A stretch of 64,000 nt of DNA from Anaeromusa acidaminophila DSM 3853 (GTDB taxonomy: Bacteria > Bacillota > Negativicutes > Anaeromusales > Anaeromusaceae): assembly GCF_000374545.1 (NCBI RefSeq), contig NZ_KB894594.1:1-64000 (forward strand), in the 5' to 3' direction. This document shows, piece after piece, positions 58,857 to 64,000 of the stretch. Position numbers and translations under genes: made by a program. The notes under the pieces were generated by a model that was not told where the DNA came from, searched no databases, and saw only the letters and a program-made list of their open reading frames with translations. Each line of letters begins with the position of its first letter. The stretch's first letter is position 1.

Positions 58857-59849
58857 TTAAGAAGCAAAAAGATCCATACACCCTTCCTCTTTTTCCTGCT
58901 GCTTGATCCAAGGGAGATACTCATCAAACGAACAGGTCTTGTAAAAATGACCGTTTACCCATCTAGCAAAGTGATTCAGCCATGGATCGGACTTGCAGTT
59001 GTTGTATTTCATCACATAGGGTTTTACATCCATCTCGGCTAATTTTCGAATCCGGGCCATATCTTCTTCGCGTGTCGTGTTAAACCCAACCAAACAGAAG
59101 CACATTTGCCGATAGGGCTTAATATATTTGGACAGCCGTTTAATACCCGCCAGGACCGGCGCTTCGTATTCCATTAGGTCCCAAGCATAATGAATGGAGC
59201 GCAAATGCTTTACTTCCGACAGGGCTTTAGCCTGCTCTTCTTTTAGTATACGAATATCGATTCCCTGTGAGATATCAATGACCAGCTGCCGCTGCTTGAT
59301 TTCATTCAGTTTTTCTAAACAGTCCGGATCGGCGGTGAGATTGTTGTCATACAAGGTGACGATATTGCTCCGGGGATTGATTAAATCGGCCAGCTTATTT
59401 TCCTGCCGCAGCTGCCCTTCCTTTTTGGGCACCACGCAAAAAGCACAATTTCGGAAACAACCGCGGCTAGTGAAGCCAATGCCCATATTGACGATATCCT
59501 GGGCTTTATGCAGCGTGCTCTCTTTACTGCGAATCCCGTGGCGAATTTGCGCGGCCACCTGTTCTACGGTATAGAGGTCGTAATCGGGGCTCATGGCGTC
59601 GATTTCGGGCGGGAGGGTCTTATGAATGTCATAGCCGGTCCCGCCCACTTCAAGATCTGGATACACTCGGGCCCACTCCAACGCCTTATCACGGTTCCAA
59701 GAGAAAAGAACACTGGCATAGACCTTTTCATAGGTTCTGCCAGGAACCACAAACTCAACCATTTCCCCCGTCCGTTTATAAAAATTACTGATTTTCATCA
59801 AGGCCAAGTTTGGAAGCTTGCCATCTATTTGAATGAGTCCAATTGCCAT
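58857..59849 (-). CDS. Radical SAM protein, B12-binding type layout
   Basis: The 330-aa product has the cluster motif CFRNCAFC (CxxxCxxC) near 138-145, within SRGCFRNCAFCVVPKKEG, followed by NIVTLYDNNLT and later TIM-barrel strands. Residues 1-100 resemble the N-terminal cobalamin-binding-like domain of such enzymes (IQIDGKLPNLALMKISNFYK...VGGTGYD). The substrate is unknown. It follows a 46-aa cysteine-rich gene by 15 bp. GGTGGGG precedes the start. Confidence 0.85.
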   Translation of the reverse strand: MAIGLIQIDGKLPNLALMKISNFYKRTGEMVEFVVPGRTYEKVYASVLFSWNRDKALEWARVYPDLEVGGTGYDIHKTLPPEIDAMSPDYDLYTVEQVAAQIRHGIRSKESTLHKAQDIVNMGIGFTSRGCFRNCAFCVVPKKEGQLRQENKLADLINPRSNIVTLYDNNLTADPDCLEKLNEIKQRQLVIDISQGIDIRILKEEQAKALSEVKHLRSIHYAWDLMEYEAPVLAGIKRLSKYIKPYRQMCFCLVGFNTTREEDMARIRKLAEMDVKPYVMKYNNCKSDPWLNHFARWVNGHFYKTCSFDEYLPWIKQQEKEEGCMDLFAS

Positions 59850-59864
59850 GTTCTTTCCCCACCT

Positions 59865-60005
59865 CTATTGTTTATTTTTTACAGGCACAACGGCCTTGAT
59901 ATGGACGTCTTGCCAGCACTCCTTGTGATTGCAGGTGCAACTCCCGCCCACTCGGGCCTTAATTACACACTTACGGGCTGAATAGGGGAGTTTTTTTAAA
60001 TTCAT
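59865..60005 (-). CDS. 46-residue cysteine-rich protein
   Basis: A frame from ATG 60005 (AAGGAGG upstream) to TAG 59865 encodes a small basic protein with SCTCNHKEC and one more cysteine. It is either a zinc-binding microprotein or, given the radical SAM gene 15 bp downstream, a substrate peptide. The first is more usual for this CxC...C pattern. A twister-like RNA lies just upstream. Confidence 0.6.
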   Translation of the reverse strand: MNLKKLPYSARKCVIKARVGGSCTCNHKECWQDVHIKAVVPVKNKQ

Positions 60006-60056
60006 ACTTATATGGCCTCCTTATATTTTATTAGTTACCTTTCCCTTAAAACAAAA

Positions 60057-60130
60057 CAGCGGGCGGGGTTGTGACCGCAGCCTTTCGGCTCCCGCATTAA
60101 CCCGACTACATTGTCGGGCCACTCTGCGCA
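60057..60130 (-). ncRNA. Twister-like RNA, copy A
   Basis: Minus strand: GCA-GAGUGG, stem CCCGAC/GUCGGG, UUAA-UGC, stem AGCC-GAAA-GGCU, and stem GCGG with loop UCACAACC. The loop UCAC can pair with GUGG, as pseudoknot T1 does in twister ribozymes. It begins 3 nt after the stop of the 49-aa gene. Cleavage would be expected between U and A of UUAA. See copies B and C. Confidence 0.5.
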
Positions 60131-60132
60131 TT

Positions 60133-60282
60133 TTACCCAACTGGACCTCCTATTAGATTCACCGCCGCTTCCAATACCTCAATATCATGAAGAAAGATAG
60201 AATTGGTATCTTCGGGACCAACAAGAGCTTTACGATCTTCGATTAAGTCCAACAGCCCTGCAAGCACTTGGGCACGATCCAC
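60133..60282 (-). CDS. 49-residue hypothetical protein
   Basis: GTG start at 60282 with GAGGGAGGG upstream; the frame ends at 60133. The product is acidic and helical (VLAGLLDLIEDRKALVGPED, IEVLEAAVNLIGGP). It lies in the run of small genes on the minus strand. Function is unknown. Confidence 0.55.
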   Translation of the reverse strand: MDRAQVLAGLLDLIEDRKALVGPEDTNSIFLHDIEVLEAAVNLIGGPVG

Positions 60283-60298
60283 AATTTTTCCCTCCCTC

Positions 60299-60529
60299 TT
60301 ACCAATCCGTATTTACCAATACGCCATTTCTGAATTCCCAGCCTAAGGTTTCCAGCTTTTCCTTAAACGAAAGCTGTTGCCATCGTTCGGGACGGCTTTG
60401 GAAGCTCTCGACTCGATGCGCATACACTCCATCCTGTCGGAGACGTTCTTCCAGTTTTGCCGTGTCTTTTTCCGTGACAGTCTTAAGATATTTACCCTGT
60501 CGGTTAAACACCTTCCATTTACTCAACAA
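60299..60529 (-). CDS. Hypothetical small protein
   Basis: The 76-aa product is rich in Arg, Lys and Glu, with FNRQGKYLKTVTEKDTAKLEERL at the start and a tryptophan-rich end. No family recognised. It is the gene before the 49-residue one, with a gap of 16 bp. Confidence 0.5.
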   Translation of the reverse strand: MLSKWKVFNRQGKYLKTVTEKDTAKLEERLRQDGVYAHRVESFQSRPERWQQLSFKEKLETLGWEFRNGVLVNTDW

Positions 60530-60541
60530 GCACCACCACCT

Positions 60542-60736
60542 TTATTCAATCACTTCCACTACAAACAATTCACTTTCATATACATCACCCTCCGTAGCCA
60601 AATCGGCCCAGCTTGATGCTTCAATCGCTAGCAGCTCGTCACCGGTAATCCGTTCAACCGAGTCGTAGACCAAATCAGGATTTTTTTCGATAAAAACCAC
60701 CGGACTTGTTTTGCTCTTAACTTTGTAATAACTCAA
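60542..60736 (-). CDS. Hypothetical small acidic protein
   Basis: TTG start with GGAAGGTGCG upstream, giving 64 residues. The chain alternates strands and helices (VVFIEKNPDLVYDSVERITGDE) and is acidic. Function is unknown. Confidence 0.5.
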   Translation of the reverse strand: MSYYKVKSKTSPVVFIEKNPDLVYDSVERITGDELLAIEASSWADLATEGDVYESELFVVEVIE

Positions 60737-60758
60737 TTTCGCACCTTCCCCTTTTCGT

Positions 60759-60914
60759 CTAATGATTGCTTTTTAATCGTTTCAATTCATCCCTAAAGGA
60801 TTCTAGGTTAAGACGGTTGTTATTAAGAGTCGTTTCATATCCCCATGTATCGATGTGTTTTTTACAACCTTGATAGCTTTGCTTAAATATCCGTTCCGCT
60901 TTAGTTATACCCAC
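60759..60914 (-). CDS. Hypothetical 51-residue protein
   Basis: A GTG at 60914 follows AAAAGGAGGCG very closely, which weakens the start call. The frame to 60759 encodes a charged helical protein (RIFKQSYQGCKKHID, LESFRDELKRLK). A perfect 9-bp stem TTGCGGTAA/TTACCGCAA (60924-60948) lies just before the ribosome site. Confidence 0.45.
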   Translation of the reverse strand: MGITKAERIFKQSYQGCKKHIDTWGYETTLNNNRLNLESFRDELKRLKSNH

Positions 60915-60923
60915 CGCCTCCTT

Positions 60924-60948
60924 TTGCGGTAATACCGCCTTACCGCAA
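60924..60948 (-). promoter_or_regulatory. Stem-loop overlapping a stop codon and preceding AAAAGGAGG
   Basis: TTGCGGTAA-GGCGGTA-TTACCGCAA contains the stop codon of the upstream gene and ends next to the ribosome site of the following one. It resembles the leader family in position, not in flanking sequence. Confidence 0.5.
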
Positions 60949-61137
60949 TTCCATTAAATGCACGATTCCTTTTGAATGCTGTTCATTAAACCATTGCCAA
61001 ATAGTATTGCGATCCGTCCCTCTTTCAAACCCATTCCAATCCTCAGCCAGAATCAATTCCATTTGGTCATTTTCATCAAAAGGAATATTATCTAGCTCTT
61101 CCCACAACTGTTCAATTTGTTTATCCTTTAGGCTCAT
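60940..61137 (-). CDS. Small conserved protein of mobile elements
   Basis: The start is the ATG at 61137 (MSLKDKQ); AAAAAGGGGC lies upstream. The 65-aa product has LWEELDNIPFDENDQMELILAEDWNGFERGTDRNTIWQWFNEQHSKGIVHLM, a compact domain that I recall from many Bacillota plasmid and phage genomes. Its role is unknown. Confidence 0.65.
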   Translation of the reverse strand: MSLKDKQIEQLWEELDNIPFDENDQMELILAEDWNGFERGTDRNTIWQWFNEQHSKGIVHLMELR

Positions 61138-61351
61138 TAACATTAGCCCCTTTTTGGATCCGCGCGCGGATATTTTTAATTTTCTCTGCAAGTTCATTAA
61201 TGCAATTTGTATTAGCCTTTTGATATCTTAGCTCAGATAAGTTGATTTCTAACTGCTCCAATCTCTCTAATTCAAAACGAGAATCCCCTTTTAGTTCCAA
61301 ATTGTTTTCTATCATTTGAACGGCGATAGCAATATTGTTAAGCATTAGCAT
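61121..61351 (-). CDS. Helical small protein
   Basis: The 76-aa product is predicted to form two long helices with heptad spacing. It overlaps the next gene by 17 bp. AGGAGAAAAAG precedes the start. Function is unknown. Confidence 0.5.
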   Translation of the reverse strand: MLMLNNIAIAVQMIENNLELKGDSRFELERLEQLEINLSELRYQKANTNCINELAEKIKNIRARIQKGANVNEPKG

Positions 61352-61431
61352 TCTTTTTCTCCTAATTTTATTTACGGAAGACTTGGGATCACTCTAAGCC
61401 TGAATCCTATGACGAAGATATTTTTTAATCG

Positions 61432-61605
61432 TTATGCTTCCAACACCCTAGTAATTTGTCTGTTTAATTTTTTCAAACAGCTGCGGCATATTTCAAATTC
61501 AGAACCAGCACTGCCAAGATTTATTAAATATTCCTTTTTAATCTCTTTACCGCAGCAGTAACAATAATGTCCGCCCTCTTTATGGGTTTTAATCCTAACT
61601 TTCAA
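61432..61605 (-). CDS. 57-residue zinc-ribbon protein
   Basis: TTG start at 61605 with AAAGGGGGGA upstream; stop at 61432. The product has CYCCGK near 15-20 and CRSCLKK near 40-46, a zinc ribbon. Copy B of the twister-like RNA lies 25 nt upstream of the start. Confidence 0.6.
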   Translation of the reverse strand: MKVRIKTHKEGGHYCYCCGKEIKKEYLINLGSAGSEFEICRSCLKKLNRQITRVLEA

Positions 61606-61629
61606 AAAAATCCCCCCTTTGCTCTCAAC

Positions 61630-61694
61630 TGCTGCTGTCGGGCTTGTGACCGACTTGCCGCATTACTGGAGGCCGTTGCCCCCATCACTCTGCG
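61630..61694 (-). ncRNA. Twister-like RNA, copy B
   Basis: Minus strand: GCA-GAGUGA, stem UGGGGGC/GCCUCCA, GUAA-UGC, then stem GUCGG with loop UCACAAGC and CCGAC. The optional GAAA-capped stem of copies A and C is absent. GUGA pairs with UCAC. It lies just after the stop of the 103-aa gene. Confidence 0.52.
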
Positions 61695-61695
61695 T

Positions 61696-62007
61696 TCACT
61701 GACAACCTTTTAAAATTTTCAGCGATATTACAACACAATTTCTAACTTCACCAATGTATGCTGCGGCATTATTTGCAAGGTTTAGAAGCCGCTGAACTTT
61801 TGCCGGTAATTCATGATGGAAATAATAAATTTGATTTATAACCGTCTTGTAAAACCACCGTTGAGCAATTTCCAATGACTCATAGCTTCCAACGCACATT
61901 TCCTCTCCTGCTGGTAAATCAATATCTACTTGGTAAAACTTATGATCCCATGTGTACAACGTAACTCCCTTAAGTTGCTCAATAATGACAGGGCCATTTA
62001 TTGACAT
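61696..62007 (-). CDS. Hypothetical protein
   Basis: The 103-aa product has a beta-rich first half (VIIEQLKGVTLYTWDHKFYQVDI) and a helical second half. AAAGGAGTGGG precedes the start. No family is recognised. Confidence 0.55.
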   Translation of the reverse strand: MSINGPVIIEQLKGVTLYTWDHKFYQVDIDLPAGEEMCVGSYESLEIAQRWFYKTVINQIYYFHHELPAKVQRLLNLANNAAAYIGEVRNCVVISLKILKGCQ

Positions 62008-62037
62008 ACATTAACCCACTCCTTTCTGGAAACTGGA

Positions 62038-62370
62038 CTACCGAATAAACTGGCGCTTCGCATCGTATTCTCCTTGATCATGCAATACGGACCATCTCTC
62101 GTAGGCAGCACCGGCAACCTTGTCTCCCTCATATTCATAAAGCTCTTGCCATGGGCCATCTTTCCATTCTTCTTTTTTGCCGATACTTTCCAAGTACTCT
62201 GCCATAATCATGTCTAGTTCCACTCCATTGGCAGTTGCAATCCGGTCAATAATGCTTGTTTCTTTATTGATTTTTTCTTCGCAATCGGTGCAGCATTCTA
62301 AAATTTCATATCCTCCTACAAATCTTGTAGATTGATCTGCTTCGCGGCCGCAAAAAGTACATTTTCCCAT
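62038..62370 (-). CDS. Zinc-ribbon hypothetical protein
   Basis: The 110-aa product has CTFCGRE at the start and CCTDCEE near residue 28, then an acidic helical part (DMIMAEYLESIGKKEEW). AAAAGGAGCG precedes the start. Function is unknown. Confidence 0.6.
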   Translation of the reverse strand: MGKCTFCGREADQSTRFVGGYEILECCTDCEEKINKETSIIDRIATANGVELDMIMAEYLESIGKKEEWKDGPWQELYEYEGDKVAGAAYERWSVLHDQGEYDAKRQFIR

Positions 62371-62395
62371 TGTTATCGCTCCTTTTTTTCCTCAA

Positions 62396-62416
62396 TCATC
62401 GTGGCCCCCATCACGC
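62396..62416 (-). ncRNA. Fragment of the twister-like element
   Basis: GTGATGGGGGCCACG matches copy B (GTGATGGGGGCAACG) at all but one base, but the rest of the element is missing. It overlaps the stop codon of the gene at 62411-62668. It is a degenerate copy at best. Confidence 0.4.
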
Positions 62417-62668
62417 TACTTTAATATGTGGTATTCTATCAACTTGTACTGTCAAACTAGCAATATATGCAACGCAAGTGCTAGTGAGTTCATACGCGAA
62501 ATGACGACCAGCGGGATTATCCTCAATGAGTGCTGATTTATCCAACAAAGGCGGTTTACTGAGCGAGGAACCTGGGGCATAATACTGGATATTTACATAG
62601 ATGTTTTTGCGGTCTATCCAAGGGAAAATCCGTACTTTATATCCGTCTACCCACTTATCAACTTCCAT
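62411..62668 (-). CDS. Hypothetical protein
   Basis: The 85-aa product looks beta-rich (YKVRIFPWIDRKNIYVNIQYYAPG). AAAAAGGAGAGG precedes the start, and copy C of the twister-like RNA ends 19 nt before it. No family is recognised. Confidence 0.55.
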   Translation of the reverse strand: MEVDKWVDGYKVRIFPWIDRKNIYVNIQYYAPGSSLSKPPLLDKSALIEDNPAGRHFAYELTSTCVAYIASLTVQVDRIPHIKVA

Positions 62669-62686
62669 TTCATCCTCTCCTTTTTT

Positions 62687-62756
62687 GCACTCAGGACTTG
62701 TGACCTGTAACCTTTCGGTTAGTGCATTACCGGAGCATACGCTCCGTCACTCTGCA
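62687..62756 (-). ncRNA. Twister-like RNA, copy C
   Basis: Minus strand: GCA-GAGUGA, stem CGGAGC/GCUCCG, GUAA-UGC, stem AACC-GAAA-GGUU, stem CAGG with loop UCACAAGU and CCUG. GUGA can pair with UCAC. It begins 7 nt after the stop of the 180-aa gene and ends next to the ribosome site of the 85-aa gene. It is the most complete copy. Confidence 0.55.
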
Positions 62757-62762
62757 ATTCAG

Positions 62763-63305
62763 TTAGTTGTAATAGTGTCTTAAAGTTCCATTTACTATTT
62801 CATATTGCCAACCGTTTACATCAAAGCGAATGTAGTTATAATCCGTCGCGCAATATTGCGGAATTCGGTCGTACGTCTGATACGGTTTAGCGTAAACTCC
62901 TTCTTTAATATAGGTTTTTACCTCTCTGATAATCCTAATTTTTGATGCTTCAAACCCAAATTCGCGGTTGATCTGAATAATAGCTTCCTGCTCCGTCAAC
63001 TTCCATTCCTTGTTATTCCCGGAAAGCTTTTGATAATCGTCTTCGCTCATGTTAGTACCCATGTCTTGGATGATTTCCGGCTGAATCCAAATATTAGTTA
63101 CGTTCTCGCCATGTTCGCCAGTCAAGACCTCCAGCCTGTTACCCAGATCGCAAATGCGGGAAAGATGGTTACGTGTCGGGTGCCTGTAAATCGCATACCC
63201 TGCGTTCGTGCTTGCAACTTCATCTTTTTGGTAGTCGGTCGGAAAAATCTTATCGGCTTCAGTCCATGCCTGTTCTTTTGTAGTGACGGTTATTGTTTCG
63301 CTCAT
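62763..63305 (-). CDS. Hypothetical protein
   Basis: The 180-aa product has aromatic-rich strands at the C-terminus (YNYIRFDVNGWQYEIVNGTLRHYYN) and a helical centre. AAGGAGGGC precedes the start. It heads the minus-strand run of small genes that ends near 58 kb. No family is recognised. Confidence 0.6.
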   Translation of the reverse strand: MSETITVTTKEQAWTEADKIFPTDYQKDEVASTNAGYAIYRHPTRNHLSRICDLGNRLEVLTGEHGENVTNIWIQPEIIQDMGTNMSEDDYQKLSGNNKEWKLTEQEAIIQINREFGFEASKIRIIREVKTYIKEGVYAKPYQTYDRIPQYCATDYNYIRFDVNGWQYEIVNGTLRHYYN

Positions 63306-63400
63306 GTTTATGCCCTCCTTGTATTAAGTTTCTATCCTTATTATATAATATCGCTAACGATATTTCAAGGGCTTTAGTGCGTTTTTCGATAAACTTTTTG

Positions 63401-63429
63401 CTTGTTTTATCTTTTTAGATACTATATAA
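63401..63429 (+). promoter_or_regulatory. Sigma-A-type promoter
   Basis: TTGTTT at 63401-63406 and TATAAT at 63424-63429 with a 17-bp spacer, 31 nt before the start at 63461. Confidence 0.7.
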
Positions 63430-63460
63430 TGACAATAGGAATACAAAAGGAGGGCTATTC

Positions 63461-63901
63461 ATGCAAGCAAAAATTCACACGGGCGGGGCCATTGGAGCAG
63501 ATGAAGAGTTTGCTCGTATGGGTACCCTTCATGGTTTTGAAGTATTTCAGCATAGTTTTCAGGGTCACTCCATTGCATACCCTTGCTCACCCATCATTCA
63601 TTCCGATGAAGAATTGCAAGTTTCCTCAAATGATTTAATGGTTGCCAGCCAATACCTGCGTAAGTGCTACCCGCCCAACAACGCCTTTGTGCGCCGGCTG
63701 CTTCAACGCAATTGGTTCCAGGTGCATTTTTCCGATGCGGTTGAAGCCATCGCTCCCATTGAAGACAATCGGGCACAAGTCCGCGGCGGAACTGGCTGGG
63801 CCGTTGCCTTGGCAATCAGCCAGGAGTTGCCCATACACGTCTTTGATGGGCGTTGGTACTTCTACCATCACCGTGAACTACCCACTCCCCTAAAGGGATA
63901 G
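63461..63901 (+). CDS. SLOG-like Rossmann-fold protein
   Basis: The 146-aa product begins KIHTGGAIGADEEFARMGTLHGFEV, and ends with RGGTGWAVALAISQELPIHVFD: the GGA-x-GAD and GGTGWA loops resemble nucleotide-binding SLOG/YpsA-type domains. Such proteins may bind nucleotides or signals; the reaction is unknown. AAGGAGGGC precedes the start. It faces away from the main gene train and has its own promoter. Confidence 0.65.
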   Translation: MQAKIHTGGAIGADEEFARMGTLHGFEVFQHSFQGHSIAYPCSPIIHSDEELQVSSNDLMVASQYLRKCYPPNNAFVRRLLQRNWFQVHFSDAVEAIAPIEDNRAQVRGGTGWAVALAISQELPIHVFDGRWYFYHHRELPTPLKG

Positions 63902-64000
63902 TGGCTTCTGGAAACGGAAGCTAGTTCACCAGACTCAGTACCTAGAAACAGGTACTCCGATAATTAGGTCATGATACCTGCGGTTGACGCATCAGACCGC
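63902..64000 (+). other. Possible structured RNA, cut by window end
   Basis: Three hairpins follow the stop codon: GCTTC/GAAGC around TGGAAACG, GTACCT-AGAAAC-AGGTAC, and GCGGT/ACCGC. No T run follows any of them, so they are not simple terminators. The element continues past the window and cannot be classified. Confidence 0.4.

Noticed and set aside
59229-59242. TTCGTATACTAAAA inside the radical SAM gene
   Set aside because: One mismatch from the regulon motif, but it is inside a coding region in the middle of a gene, so it is probably chance.

Overview
The window looks like part of a large mobile replicon (plasmid, phage-plasmid or big integrative element) of an anaerobic Bacillota, perhaps of the Negativicutes/Sporomusa type. 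That taxon is an inference from AAGGAGG ribosome binding sites, GTG/TTG starts, moderate G+C and gene style; nothing here proves it. There are no rRNA or tRNA genes and no metabolic pathways. Most genes lie on the minus strand, with blocks of small unknown proteins around a core of DNA-handling and pilus genes.

Layout. 1-8.4 kb: a complete IS30-type element, a lytic transglycosylase, zinc-ribbon proteins, an LCP cell-wall protein and a tyrosine recombinase that has lost key catalytic residues. 8.4-14.2 kb: small proteins, an intact tyrosine recombinase, an AbrB/PIN toxin-antitoxin pair, a PAPS-reductase-like protein with a long structured leader, and small HTH proteins. 14.2-15.6 kb: an IS200/IS605 remnant with intact tnpB, its omega-RNA end and a truncated tnpA. 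15.7-26.1 kb: a replication/recombination kit (UvrD-like helicase, PD-(D/E)XK nuclease, ERF annealing protein, methyltransferase, sliding clamp, SSB) interleaved with Tad pilin genes. 26-33.5 kb: the Tad assembly operon (tadC, tadB, tadA, tadZ, cpaB and an HTH regulator). 33.5-43.7 kb: an M23 peptidase, a 1,361-residue ATPase with a huge Ser/Gly/Asn/Thr-rich region, a membrane protein, a coiled-coil/nuclease-like protein, and a CobT-like VWA protein with its MoxR AAA+ partner. 43.7-52.5 kb: membrane proteins, an OB-fold-like protein, a zinc-ribbon HTH regulator beside direct repeats, a sigma factor and a DUF932-like protein. 52.6-64 kb: a candidate stand-alone ncRNA, a nucleotidyltransferase pair, a second methylase, a PLD-family lipoprotein, a radical SAM protein and a train of small genes separated by twister-like RNA elements.

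How it may work together. A motif reading TCCGTATACT(A/T)(A/T)A lies about 30-50 nt upstream of at least nine genes or operons, including the helicase, pilin, pilus assembly and giant-ATPase operons. I infer a shared promoter or operator, with the sigma factor at 48.8 kb or the small HTH proteins as candidate regulators. A second shared feature is a short stem-loop just before AAGGAGG, with covarying stems, in front of the ERF, dnaN, ssb, moxR, DUF932-like and methylase genes. These shared signals suggest one coordinated programme of DNA replication, surface appendage and possibly DNA transfer. The transfer role is a hypothesis: no relaxase, prepilin peptidase or outer-membrane secretin was seen.
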